Positions 1 to 7,942 of a stretch of DNA of 41,751 nt are shown here, one piece after another; the stretch's first letter is position 1; each line of letters opens with the position of its first letter. Made by a program: the position numbers and the translations under genes. The notes under the pieces were generated by a model. That model made no database searches, was not told where the DNA came from, and saw only the letters and a program-made list of their open reading frames with translations. Source of the stretch: DASTYK01 sp964384585 (lineage in GTDB: Bacteria; Gemmatimonadota; Gemmatimonadetes; Longimicrobiales; RSA9); the NCBI GenBank assembly GCA_964384585.1, contig CAYLME010000010.1, positions 1-41,751 on the forward strand, given 5' to 3'.

Positions 1-145
1 TGCTGTCGGAATAACTCCCATTCCTCAGCAGCAAGTCAGGTTTCAGGCGTGGGGGTTTTCCTTACTGCCGGCGGGAGGATGGTGCGTGGTCGTGGGACGG
101 AGGGGGCGGGGCGGAGGGCGGTGGTATGGCGCGGGCGTGCAGCAA

Positions 146-175
146 ACAAAAAGGCCGCGCGAGGATCGCGCGGCC
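146..175 (-). terminator. Intrinsic terminator of rpsT
   Basis: Read on the minus strand, a perfect 10-bp stem (GGCCGCGCGA paired with TCGCGCGGCC, 153-175, loop of 3) is followed by a T-rich tail, TTTTTGTTT. It lies about 25 nt past the rpsT stop codon, as expected for a single-gene ribosomal protein unit. Confidence 0.85.
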
Positions 176-201
176 CGGGTACGGCGTGTGGTTCGCCTGA
201 C

Positions 202-459
202 TCAGCTCTTCGCTGCGTTCAGCGTGCGGGCGAGTCGCGACTTCTTGCGTGCCGCCTTGTTCGGATGGATCAGGCGACGTGCAGCCATGCGGTCGAGCAG
301 TGCGGCGGTTTCCTTGAACGCCTCCGCTGCGGCGGCCGGATCGCTCTCCTGCTGGACCTTCTTGATCGCCGTCTTCAGACGCGAGCGCTGCGCGCGGTTG
401 CGCAGGTTGCGCTTCTGCTCCTGACGAATCCGCTTTTCGGCACTGGGTGTGTTCGCCAA
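202..459 (-). CDS. rpsT: 30S ribosomal protein S20
   Basis: Small basic protein of 85 residues that binds 16S rRNA in the 30S subunit body. The sequence is typical of S20: it begins ANTPSAEKRIRQ, continues with a lysine/arginine-rich helix (NLRNRAQRSRLKTAIKKVQ) and ends with IHPNKAARKKSRL. I chose a TTG start at 459 because AGGAG lies eight bases upstream and the family normally begins M-A-N. The in-frame ATG at 501 would add 14 unconserved residues and places the Shine-Dalgarno sequence inside the gene. It is the only minus-strand gene here, with its own promoter (504-532) and terminator (146-175), and is divergent from scpA. Confidence 0.93.
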   Translation of the reverse strand: MANTPSAEKRIRQEQKRNLRNRAQRSRLKTAIKKVQQESDPAAAAEAFKETAALLDRMAARRLIHPNKAARKKSRLARTLNAAKS

Positions 460-503
460 ACCCGGTTCTCCTGCATGGAATCCTGATACAGACGTAGCCA
501 CGC

Positions 504-532
504 AAGCTACCGCAGGCTCGGGTGTGCGTCAA
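504..532 (-). promoter_or_regulatory. Promoter of rpsT
   Basis: On the minus strand TTGACG (532-527) is separated by exactly 17 nt from TAGCTT (509-504), a good sigma70-type match. Transcription would start near 497, giving an untranslated leader of about 38 nt before the TTG start. Confidence 0.75.
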
Positions 533-723
533 GATCCCGCGGCCTGCCAGGCCGCGGCGCCCGGCCGTCGGCGGGCACCACGACATCCCGGTGAAGTGTG
601 GCCACGACCTGCACCGAGGGCGAACTGCCGGGCGTGCGGTTCCGGGCGCGCGGGGTGGCGCAGGCCCGTGGTGCCGGGTAGCTTTTTGGCCCTTATGGAA
701 GCATTTCCGCTGTCAGGCAGGTC
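533..723. other. Intergenic region between divergent rpsT and scpA
   Basis: Holds a perfect hairpin at 538-556 (CGCGGCCT, loop of 3, AGGCCGCG) directly behind the rpsT -35 element. It has no T tract, so it is not an obvious terminator. A -10-like TAGCTT at 679-684 sits 40 nt before the first scpA ATG but has no convincing -35 partner, so it is only a weak candidate for the scpA promoter. Confidence 0.4.
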
Positions 724-1761
724 ATGTGCATGGCCGGGCCGGCACGATCCCGTGAAGCATTCCCGGACGGTGATAGCGTGGTGGACGTAGCTGCACCGGA
801 AGCGGCCTTCGCCGAGGGCGGTTTCGTCATCGAGATCGACCGGTTCACCGGCCCGATCGACCTGCTGCTGCACCTGATACGCGAGCAGGACATCGACATC
901 TTCGACATTCCCATCGCCCAGATCACGAACCAGTTTCTGCGGGTGATCGAGGGCGTGGAGTCGCTGGGCCTGGATCGGGCCGGCGAGTTCCTGGAGATGG
1001 CGGCGGTGCTGGTGCGCATCAAGGCGCAGATGCTGATGCCGCGCCGGGCGGACGCGGAGGGTGAGCTCGAAGATCCGCGTGCCGAACTCGTGCGCCGGCT
1101 CCTGGAATACGAGCATTTCACGGATGTGGCACAGCACCTCGAGGAGGCGCAGGCGGAGCGCATGCGGAAGTACCGCCGCGGCTTCGTGCCACCGCGGGAG
1201 AAGCCCGCGCCGATCATCGAGCTCAGCATCTCGTGGGAGGACTTCTTTGCCGCGGCCCTGAACGTCGGGGAGCGCCAGCAGGTTCCCGCCGACCACCACG
1301 TGCGCGCGCGGGCCGTCCCGCTCGAGGAGAAGGTCGGCCTGATCCTCCAGACGCTCGCGCGGCTCGATCGCATCGAATTCAGCCGGCTGGTGCAGCCGTT
1401 CGGCGATCGCCTGCACGGTGTGGTGACGATACTCGCGGGACTGGAACTGTCGAAGCGGCGTGAGGTGCTGCTGCGTCAGAGCGCGCCGTTCAAGGCGCTC
1501 TGGCTGTACCGACGCACCCTGACGGACGCCGAACGAGCGGCCATCGACGCACCGCTGGACGACTGGGCGGACGAGCTGCTGGAAGGCGAAGAGGCGCCGG
1601 GTCTGGATGCAGTGATCGACGCTGTGCCGGGCGAGGACATGGAGACGGACGAAGCGCCGGCCGCAGCGTGGCCGGACGTGGCAACGAGCGGCGGTCCGGC
1701 GGAGCGGACAGACGCGGAACAGGCAGACGAAGCACCCGATGCGACTCACGCAGATCATTGA
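724..1761 (+). CDS. scpA: Segregation and condensation protein A
   Basis: Kleisin subunit of the SMC-ScpA-ScpB condensin, which bridges the SMC heads and recruits ScpB. The N-terminal ScpA signature is clear: FTGPIDLLLHLIREQDIDIFDIPIAQIT near residues 41-68 (family: FEGPLDLLLHLI). A helical middle and a winged-helix-like C-terminal part (LSRREV-type LSKRREVLLRQ) end near residue 270. Residues from about 275 to 345 form an acidic, low-complexity tail that most homologues lack. The start is uncertain: ATG 724, ATG 730 and GTG 778 or 781 are all in frame, and the conserved part starts only near residue 34. It overlaps scpB by 23 nt, so the two are co-transcribed. Confidence 0.92.
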   Translation: MCMAGPARSREAFPDGDSVVDVAAPEAAFAEGGFVIEIDRFTGPIDLLLHLIREQDIDIFDIPIAQITNQFLRVIEGVESLGLDRAGEFLEMAAVLVRIKAQMLMPRRADAEGELEDPRAELVRRLLEYEHFTDVAQHLEEAQAERMRKYRRGFVPPREKPAPIIELSISWEDFFAAALNVGERQQVPADHHVRARAVPLEEKVGLILQTLARLDRIEFSRLVQPFGDRLHGVVTILAGLELSKRREVLLRQSAPFKALWLYRRTLTDAERAAIDAPLDDWADELLEGEEAPGLDAVIDAVPGEDMETDEAPAAAWPDVATSGGPAERTDAEQADEAPDATHADH

Positions 1762-2608
1762 AGCCCTGCTGTTCGCGAGCGATGCGCCGCTTTCCGCTGG
1801 CGACCTCGCCCGTGTCGATGAACGACTGGACGAAGACACCGTCGAGGCCGTCATCCAGGAATTGCGCAGCGACTACGACCTGTCGGAACGCTCGTTCCAG
1901 ATCTACGAGGTCGCGGGTGGCTACCAGATCCTGACGCGGCCCGAGTTCGTGTCGGTGCTCGACCGATACGAGACGGTGCCGCAGACGACGCGACTGTCGG
2001 GCTCGGCGCTGGAAGTGCTCGCCGTGGTCGCGTACCGGCAGCCCATCGGGCGGTCCGAGGTCGAGGATATCCGCGGTGTCGGATCGAGTGGCGTGATCAA
2101 GACGCTGCTCGATCGCGAGTTGATCCACGTGGTGGGTCGCTCGGAGGGTCTCGGCCGGCCCCTGCTCTACGGAACGACGGACCGGTTCCTCGAGCATTTC
2201 GGTTTCCGATCGATCGAGGACATGCCACGGCCCGACGAACTGCCGGTGGTGCTGCGCGAGCGGAGCATCCCTGCTGCGGAGGCCGACGCTGCGGCTGATG
2301 CGACGCAGACGCAGCCGGATGGCGAGCCGTCCGCCACGCCGCACGCGCACGGCTCGGTGGTCGAGCCGTCGATGAATCTGCTGTCCGATGAAGCCGTGGC
2401 TGAGCTGCTCGAGGAGGCGGAGTCGGAGCTCGTCGACGAGCTTGCCAGCGAGATCGCCGAAGAGGCGGAAGAGGCGGCGCGGCTCGAGGAGCAGGCGCCG
2501 GTCGTGGACGAGGCGGGCGACGTATTCGCGGTGTCGGTGGACGTGCCGGTACCGGAGGACGAGGCGAGCGACGGGGAGCCGCGCACCGGGCCGGACCGGG
2601 AACAGTGA
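1739..2608 (+). CDS. scpB: Segregation and condensation protein B
   Basis: Partner of ScpA in the SMC condensin complex. The first ~170 residues carry the two winged-helix domains of the family, with signatures IEALLFASDAPLS near the start, LSGSALEVLAVVAYRQPI and VEDIRGVGSSGVIKTLLDR in the second domain, and LLYGTTDRFLEHFG at its end. Residues ~185-289 are a long tail rich in Glu, Asp and Ala with no recognisable fold, so the protein is clearly longer than the usual ~190-200 residues. The start lies inside the 3' end of scpA and the stop overlaps the rluB start (GTGA), which implies translational coupling. Confidence 0.93.
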   Translation: MRLTQIIEALLFASDAPLSAGDLARVDERLDEDTVEAVIQELRSDYDLSERSFQIYEVAGGYQILTRPEFVSVLDRYETVPQTTRLSGSALEVLAVVAYRQPIGRSEVEDIRGVGSSGVIKTLLDRELIHVVGRSEGLGRPLLYGTTDRFLEHFGFRSIEDMPRPDELPVVLRERSIPAAEADAAADATQTQPDGEPSATPHAHGSVVEPSMNLLSDEAVAELLEEAESELVDELASEIAEEAEEAARLEEQAPVVDEAGDVFAVSVDVPVPEDEASDGEPRTGPDREQ

Positions 2609-3330
2609 GCGGCGATGCGAGCGTTCGCCTGCAGAAGTTCCTGTCGCAGGCGGGCATCGCGTCGCGACGCGCAGCCGAACAGCTGATGCAGTCCGGTCGC
2701 GTGCGCGTGAACGGCAAGCCAGCGACCGAGCCCGGCATCAAGGTCGATCCTGCGCGCGATGTGGTGGAGGTGGATGGCCGGCGCGTGCGTCCGGCGACGC
2801 CGGTCTGGGTCGCGCTGCACAAGCCACGCGGGTATGTAACCACACGCAGCGATCCGCAGGGTCGATCCACTGTCTACGAACTGCTGCCGGCGGAGTACCG
2901 CCGGCTGTTCCATGTTGGTCGCCTCGACTACGACAGCGAAGGCCTGCTGCTGCTGACGAACGACGGCGACACGGCCGAGCGCCTGCAGCATCCGCGTTAC
3001 GAGGTCGACCGTGTGTACAACGTCGAGCTGGGAGTCGCGCTGACGGACGCGGCGCGGCGCATGCTGCTGTCCGGCGTGACACTGGAGGACGGTCGTGCAC
3101 GTGCGCGCGGGCTGCGTCGCGTGCGTGTCACGGACGATGGCCGTGAGCTCTGGGCGGTGACGATGCGCGAGGGAAGGAAGCGGGAAGTGCGTCGCATGTT
3201 CGAGGCGGTGGGCAGTCCGGTGCGACGACTGCGGCGGGTGCGCTACGGGCCGATCGAGCTGGGCACACTGCGCCCGGGTGCATGGCGGCAGCTCGGTCCC
3301 GCCGAGGTGCGGGCGCTGCGCGCACGCTGA
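2605..3330 (+). CDS. rluB: 23S rRNA/16S rRNA pseudouridine synthase, RluB/RsuA family
   Basis: Isomerises uridine to pseudouridine in rRNA. Residues ~6-55 form an S4 RNA-binding domain (LQKFLSQAGIASRRAAEQL, then SGRVRVNGKPA). The catalytic domain follows, with the RsuA-family active-site motif GRLDYDSEGLLLLTNDG; the catalytic aspartate is Asp108. A second conserved stretch is REGRKREVRRMFEAVG. Its position directly after scpB is the classic scpA-scpB-rluB order, which favours RluB over RsuA or RluE. It begins with GTG in a 4-nt overlap with the scpB stop. Exact substrate position cannot be read from sequence. Confidence 0.9.
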   Translation: MSGDASVRLQKFLSQAGIASRRAAEQLMQSGRVRVNGKPATEPGIKVDPARDVVEVDGRRVRPATPVWVALHKPRGYVTTRSDPQGRSTVYELLPAEYRRLFHVGRLDYDSEGLLLLTNDGDTAERLQHPRYEVDRVYNVELGVALTDAARRMLLSGVTLEDGRARARGLRRVRVTDDGRELWAVTMREGRKREVRRMFEAVGSPVRRLRRVRYGPIELGTLRPGAWRQLGPAEVRALRAR

Positions 3331-3355
3331 TTCATTCACAGGAACCTGGCAGAGC

Positions 3356-5005
3356 ATGGAGATCCGGGGCCGGAACGTTCTCATCCTGGGCGGTTCGGGA
3401 CTCGTCGGGATGGCAGTCGCGCGTGAGCTGATCCCCCATTCGCCGGCGCGCATCACGATCACCAGCCTGCGTCGCGCCGAAGCTGAAGAGGCGGCCGATG
3501 CTCTGCGCGCCGAGGCCGGCGACGTACCGCTGGACACCGCGTGGGGCGACATCTTCGTGGCGGATGACGTCAAGGACCGGCCGCGTAACGACATCCTCGC
3601 CGACGCCAGCGCACGAACGGCACTGATCGACGGGCTGTACGGTGAGCTGAACGACGACGTCATCCAGCGTTCCGCACTCGGCGCGCTGCTGCTGCGTACG
3701 CGTCCCGACATCATCGTCGACTGCATCAACACCGCTACCGCCTTCGCGTATCAGAACGTCTTCCGCAGCGCCGATTCACTGCGCAGCGCGGCACGCGACG
3801 GACGCGTCGATGTCGAAACGGTGGAGCGACACCTCGCAACGCTATATCTGCCGCAGCTGATCCGTCACGTTCAGATCGCGCTCGAGGGCATGCATCGCGC
3901 GGGCACGCAGATGTACCTGAAGATCGGTACTGCCGGCACGGGCGGCATGGGCCTGAACATCCCCTTCACGCACAGCGAAGAGCGTCCGAGCCGCATGCTG
4001 CTCGCCAAGTCGGCCGTGGCCGGTGCGCACACGCTGCTGCTCTACCTGATGGCGCGCACACCGGGCGGTCCCGCCGTGAAGGAAATCAAGCCGACGGCCG
4101 CGATCTCGTGGAAGCGGATCGGCTACGGCGAGATCCGCAAGGCCGGTGTGCCCGTGATGCTGGCTGATGCCACGAAGCCGCTGGCTCTCGATTCGGCATT
4201 CGATGCACAGGCTGATGCGTGGCAGACAACCGATGAGCCCCTCTCCGGCGTCTTTCTCGATGCGGGCGAGAACGGGCTTTTCAGCCGCGGCGAGTTCGAG
4301 GTCCTGACCGCGCTGGGACTGATGGAGTTCATCACGCCTGAGGAGATCGCGGCGAACGTGGTCCGCGAGATTCGCGGGCATGCAACCGGTCGCGACGTGG
4401 TTGCAGCACTCGACGCGTCCACGTCCGGCCCGACGTACCGGGCCGGCGTGCTGCGTGAAGCGGCACTCGAGCGGATGCAGTCGCTCGAACGCGAGCACGG
4501 CGTAGACTCCGTCGCATACGAGATGCTCGGCCCGCCGCGCCTCTCCAAGCTGCTCTTCGAGGCGGCGATCCTGGCACGCCTGTTCGCCGTGCTCACCGAT
4601 GTCGCGGCGCTCGACGCAGACGACTGTGCGCAACGCGCGCAGGCGCTGATCGAATCGGACCAGGCATTGCGCGCCCGCATTCTGTCGATCGGGCTGCCGA
4701 TCCTGCTGTCCGACGGAGCTTCATTGCTGCGTGGCCCGAGCGTGAAGGTGGCACCCGAGCCCGGCCAGTCCGCGGCGGACCCACGGCTGGTGGACAACGG
4801 CTGGGTGGACCTCAGGCCCGAGAACTGGCGTAGATGGAAGGACCGCGCACACGCGATGGTCAGCGCGCTGCAGGTCATGCCGGGCGCCGAGGCGGGCTCC
4901 CGGGTGGACATGGAGCCCGAGTCCGTGCGGAACGAGATCCGTCCGGGCAGCATGGCCGCCTGGGTGTTCCGGCACGAGGATCGCGGAGCGCGCATGAAGC
5001 GCTGA
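3356..5005 (+). CDS. Rossmann-fold NAD(P)-binding protein, SDR-like, function unknown
   Basis: 549 residues when started at ATG 3356, which has AGGA about 12 nt upstream; an in-frame ATG at 3278 lies inside rluB. The N-terminus is a textbook dinucleotide-binding turn, NVLILGGSGLVGMAVARELI (Gly12, Gly13, Gly15, Gly18). DIIVDCINTATAF near 118-130 resembles the NAG-type strand of short-chain dehydrogenases. The helix expected to hold the YxxxK pair reads SRMLLAKSAVAG, with Lys218 present but Met214 where Tyr is usual. About 300 further C-terminal residues match no domain I recognise. It lies between rluB and moxR on the same strand, 44 nt before moxR. I do not know its substrate; a catalytically altered or purely structural role is possible. 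Confidence 0.72.
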   Translation: MEIRGRNVLILGGSGLVGMAVARELIPHSPARITITSLRRAEAEEAADALRAEAGDVPLDTAWGDIFVADDVKDRPRNDILADASARTALIDGLYGELNDDVIQRSALGALLLRTRPDIIVDCINTATAFAYQNVFRSADSLRSAARDGRVDVETVERHLATLYLPQLIRHVQIALEGMHRAGTQMYLKIGTAGTGGMGLNIPFTHSEERPSRMLLAKSAVAGAHTLLLYLMARTPGGPAVKEIKPTAAISWKRIGYGEIRKAGVPVMLADATKPLALDSAFDAQADAWQTTDEPLSGVFLDAGENGLFSRGEFEVLTALGLMEFITPEEIAANVVREIRGHATGRDVVAALDASTSGPTYRAGVLREAALERMQSLEREHGVDSVAYEMLGPPRLSKLLFEAAILARLFAVLTDVAALDADDCAQRAQALIESDQALRARILSIGLPILLSDGASLLRGPSVKVAPEPGQSAADPRLVDNGWVDLRPENWRRWKDRAHAMVSALQVMPGAEAGSRVDMEPESVRNEIRPGSMAAWVFRHEDRGARMKR

Positions 5006-5049
5006 GCCCGGTTCGGCCGGTCACGATCACAGCAACGGAGGAGTTTCGG

Positions 5050-6030
5050 GTGGAGCAACCGCTCACCATGACAACCGATACCGGGCGCAACCTCGCCGCA
5101 CGGATCAGCGAGGAGATGCACCGTCGCATCGTCGGACAGGACGTGATGATCGAGCGGCTGCTGATCGGCCTGCTCACGGGTGGTCATGTCCTGCTCGAGG
5201 GCGTGCCCGGCCTCGCCAAGACGCTGACGGTCCGCTCCCTGGCCGACACGTTGCACGCGTCGTTCGAGCGTATCCAGTTCACGCCTGACCTGCTGCCCGC
5301 CGACGTCGTCGGCACGATGATCTACAACCAGCGGACAGGCGAGTTCACCGCGCGCACGGGCCCCATCTTCGCCAACATCGTGCTGGCCGACGAGATCAAC
5401 CGTGCGCCGCCCAAGGTGCAGTCGGCATTGCTCGAGGCGATGCAGGAGCACCAGGTCACGCTGGGCGGCGAGACGTTCAAGCTGCCCGAGCCGTTCCTGG
5501 TGCTGGCGACGCAGAATCCGATCGAGCAGGAGGGCACCTACCCCCTGCCCGAGGCGCAGCTCGACCGGTTCATGCTGAAGCTGCGCGTCGGCTATCCGGA
5601 CCGTGCGACCGAGCGCGAGATCATGCGTCGCATGGCCGGTCGCGAGCCGGTCGAACTGCGTGCTGTCGCGACACCCGAGGAGGTGTTCGAGGCGCGTCGC
5701 GAGATCGCCGACCTGTACCTCGACGAGCAGCTGGAGGAGTACATCGTCGATCTCGTGCAGGCGACACGCGAGCCGGGGCGCTACGGCCTCGAGGGTCTCG
5801 CGCCGCTGATCGAGTACGGCGCATCACCGCGCGCGACGATCTATCTCGCCACGGCAGCGCGCGCGCACGCGTACCTGCGCGGCCGCGCATATGTCCTCCC
5901 CGAAGACGTCAAGGCGATCGGTTACGACGTGCTGCGGCATCGCGTCATCACGAGCTTCGAGGCCGAGGCCGAAGAGGTCACCTCGGAGGACATCGTAGAC
6001 CGCATCTTCGCTGCCATCGACGTTCCATGA
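5050..6030 (+). CDS. MoxR-type AAA+ ATPase
   Basis: 326-residue AAA+ ATPase of the MoxR group, thought to act as a chaperone-like partner of VWA-domain proteins. Walker A is GVPGLAKT (residues 51-58), Walker B is VLADEINRAPPKVQ (from 111), and sensor 1 is VLATQNPIEQEGTYPLPEAQLDRF, a MoxR signature (151-174). I chose GTG 5050 because GGAGGAG lies six bases upstream and the conserved sequence begins soon after. A reading frame open to 4834 would overlap the previous gene with unconserved sequence. It overlaps the DUF58 gene by 4 nt (ATGA), so both are one unit. The cluster context supports a MoxR/Bat function. Confidence 0.92.
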   Translation: MEQPLTMTTDTGRNLAARISEEMHRRIVGQDVMIERLLIGLLTGGHVLLEGVPGLAKTLTVRSLADTLHASFERIQFTPDLLPADVVGTMIYNQRTGEFTARTGPIFANIVLADEINRAPPKVQSALLEAMQEHQVTLGGETFKLPEPFLVLATQNPIEQEGTYPLPEAQLDRFMLKLRVGYPDRATEREIMRRMAGREPVELRAVATPEEVFEARREIADLYLDEQLEEYIVDLVQATREPGRYGLEGLAPLIEYGASPRATIYLATAARAHAYLRGRAYVLPEDVKAIGYDVLRHRVITSFEAEAEEVTSEDIVDRIFAAIDVP

Positions 6031-6998
6031 GCCCGCTGCCGTTCCTGCGTCGGCCTGCCGCGCCCGTGGCTGCCGCGCCGGCGGCAAGGGAGGCCGTGCC
6101 GCGCGAGGTGATGCGCCAGGTGCGGCTGATCGAGCTGCGCACCCGCGGGCTCGTTGCTTCGCTGTTCAGCGGCGAATACCACTCCGTCTTCCGCGGGCAG
6201 GGAATGGAATTCGCCGAGGTGCGCGAATACCAGCCCGGCGACGATGTGCGCAACATCGACTGGAACGTGACCGCGCGCATCGGCGTGCCGTACGTGAAGA
6301 AGCACATCGAGGAGCGTGAGCTCACGGTGATGCTGCTGGTTGACCTGTCCGGCTCGGAACAGTTCGGCACGCGCGGGCGCTTCAAGGCGGAGCTCGTCGC
6401 GGAGATCGCAGCCGTGCTCGCGCTCTCGGCGGTGCGCAATAACGACCGCGTCGGGCTGATCATCTTCACGGACCGCATCGAGCACGTGGTGCCGCCGCGC
6501 AAGGGTCGGCGCCACGTGCTGCGGCTGATCCGCGACGTACTCGCGTTCCGGCCGCGCGCGCAGGGTACCGACGTCGCCGCCGCGCTCGACTACGCCGCCC
6601 GCCTGCTGCGCCACCGCAGCATCCTTTTCGTGCTGAGCGACTTCGTCCCACCCGGTGCCGGCCTGGAGGATGCGCCCGGCTGGGAGAAATCGCTGAAGCT
6701 CGTGGCACAGCGGCATGACCTGGTCGCGATCCGCGTCACGGACGAGGCAGAGGAGAACCTGCCGGACGCGGGACTGCTGATGCTGCTCGACCCCGAGACC
6801 GGTGAACTGGTCGGCGTCGACACGAGCAGTGAGGACGTACGCGCGCAGTACGCAGAGCGGATCGCTGCCGAGCGCGCCAACGTGCAGCGCGTGTTCCGGC
6901 GCGTCGGCGTGGACGAGATCCAGACTCGCACCGGCGAGTCGTACGTCGTGCCACTGCTCGCGTTCTTCCGCCGGCGCGAGCGCAAGGGCAGGCGCTGA
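6027..6998 (+). CDS. DUF58 domain protein with VWA-like fold
   Basis: 323 residues, the usual direct partner of MoxR. The DUF58 core is visible as GMEFAEVREYQPGDDVRNID (about 59-78) followed by WN. Next comes a von Willebrand A-like strand with a MIDAS-type motif, LLVDLSGS (Asp106, Ser108, Ser110), and RVGLIIFTD. The first ~25 residues are Pro/Ala-rich and probably disordered. No signal peptide or membrane segment is seen, so it should be cytoplasmic, like MoxR. It starts inside the moxR stop codon and ends 2 nt before the next gene. The family's biochemical function is not settled. Confidence 0.88.
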   Translation: MSPLPFLRRPAAPVAAAPAAREAVPREVMRQVRLIELRTRGLVASLFSGEYHSVFRGQGMEFAEVREYQPGDDVRNIDWNVTARIGVPYVKKHIEERELTVMLLVDLSGSEQFGTRGRFKAELVAEIAAVLALSAVRNNDRVGLIIFTDRIEHVVPPRKGRRHVLRLIRDVLAFRPRAQGTDVAAALDYAARLLRHRSILFVLSDFVPPGAGLEDAPGWEKSLKLVAQRHDLVAIRVTDEAEENLPDAGLLMLLDPETGELVGVDTSSEDVRAQYAERIAAERANVQRVFRRVGVDEIQTRTGESYVVPLLAFFRRRERKGRR

Positions 6999-7000
6999 GT

Positions 7001-7942
7001 ATGCGGGCCCTCGTGCTTTCCGCCGCTCTGGTGCTGCTCGTGCTGGCGGCTCCGCCAGTGGAGGCACAGCGGGTGTCGACTGCCGTCGTGCCGCAGACGA
7101 TCACGGTGGGCGACGTGTTTCACGCTGCAGTGCGCGTGGAGTTGCCGCCCGGCGCGGAGGTCGCGTTCCCGGATACACTGACTCTGCCGTCGGATGACGT
7201 GGAGCCGGTGGCGCGTGTGCGCGTGCAGGTGGACTCGAGTGCAGCCGGTCGCAGCATCACCGCGCTGTACGCGCTCACCGCGTGGCGCGCGAACGAGGAC
7301 GTGCAGTTGCCCGATGTCGAATTCACGGTGCGCGAAGCGAGTGGTGCAACGTCCACGCTCGGCGCGTCGTTCCCCGTCTTCCAGTTGAGCTCGGTGCTGC
7401 CGGCGGACACTGCGGGCATCGAGCCGAAGCCGGCCAGGGACGTGTGGGGTGCGAGTCGGCTGTGGTGGCCGATCCTGCTCGCGATTGCGCTCGTGCTGCT
7501 CGCCGCACTGCTCGCGTGGTATCTCTGGCGGCGTCGTCGGCCGCCCGAAGTCGCGGCCGAGCCGGCACCGCGTATTCCGCCGCGCCAGGTCGCCCTCGAA
7601 CTGCTCGCGCACGCGCGCGCCGCCGGCTACGTCGAGCGCGGTGAGCTGAAGCCGTTCTATACCGAGCTCACGACAGCATTGCGCGGCTACCTGGAGGCGA
7701 TCGAGCCGCAGCTCGGTGCCGACCTCACGACCGGCGAGCTCGCGCTGCACGCGCGCCGCCGTGGGGCGCCGCCCGTTTTGCTGGAACTGATCCGCATCCT
7801 GGGGCGCGCGGACCTCGTGAAGTTCGCGCGTGCACGCCCGGCAGCTGCCGAAGCATACGGTGATCTCGATGCGGCCAGGCGATGGATCGAACGCAACGAT
7901 GCCTCCGCACTGCAGTTTCTGCGCACCGAGGTGGCAGCATGA
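7001..7942 (+). CDS. Membrane protein with BatD/DUF4381-like features
   Basis: 313 residues. An N-terminal signal peptide (hydrophobic to about residue 20, likely cleavage after VEA-Q) leads into a ~125-residue extracytoplasmic beta-rich part. Its lines TITVGDVFHAAVRVELPPG and DVQLPDVEFTVRE resemble the start of BatD-type Oxygen-tolerance proteins. One membrane helix follows near 152-173 (WPILLAIALVLLAALLAWYLW), with Arg-rich sequence behind it. The C-terminal cytoplasmic helical domain contains YTELTTALRGYLE and TTGEL, which recall DUF4381. In Bat operons a short protein of this kind commonly sits between the DUF58 and BatA genes. Its stop overlaps the batA start (ATGA). Assignment rests on layout and short motifs only. 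Confidence 0.65.
   Translation: MRALVLSAALVLLVLAAPPVEAQRVSTAVVPQTITVGDVFHAAVRVELPPGAEVAFPDTLTLPSDDVEPVARVRVQVDSSAAGRSITALYALTAWRANEDVQLPDVEFTVREASGATSTLGASFPVFQLSSVLPADTAGIEPKPARDVWGASRLWWPILLAIALVLLAALLAWYLWRRRRPPEVAAEPAPRIPPRQVALELLAHARAAGYVERGELKPFYTELTTALRGYLEAIEPQLGADLTTGELALHARRRGAPPVLLELIRILGRADLVKFARARPAAAEAYGDLDAARRWIERNDASALQFLRTEVAA

Noticed and set aside
529..1854. Long minus-strand open frame opposite scpA, and similar ones at 4123-5451, 9793-11265 and 35514-37811
   Set aside because: They are antisense to well-recognised genes, have Arg/Ala-rich or His/Arg-rich compositions without domains, and are expected in GC-rich DNA.
4834..5049. Longer MoxR N-terminus from ATG 4834
   Set aside because: It would overlap the upstream gene by 170 nt with unconserved sequence; GTG 5050 has a strong Shine-Dalgarno sequence.
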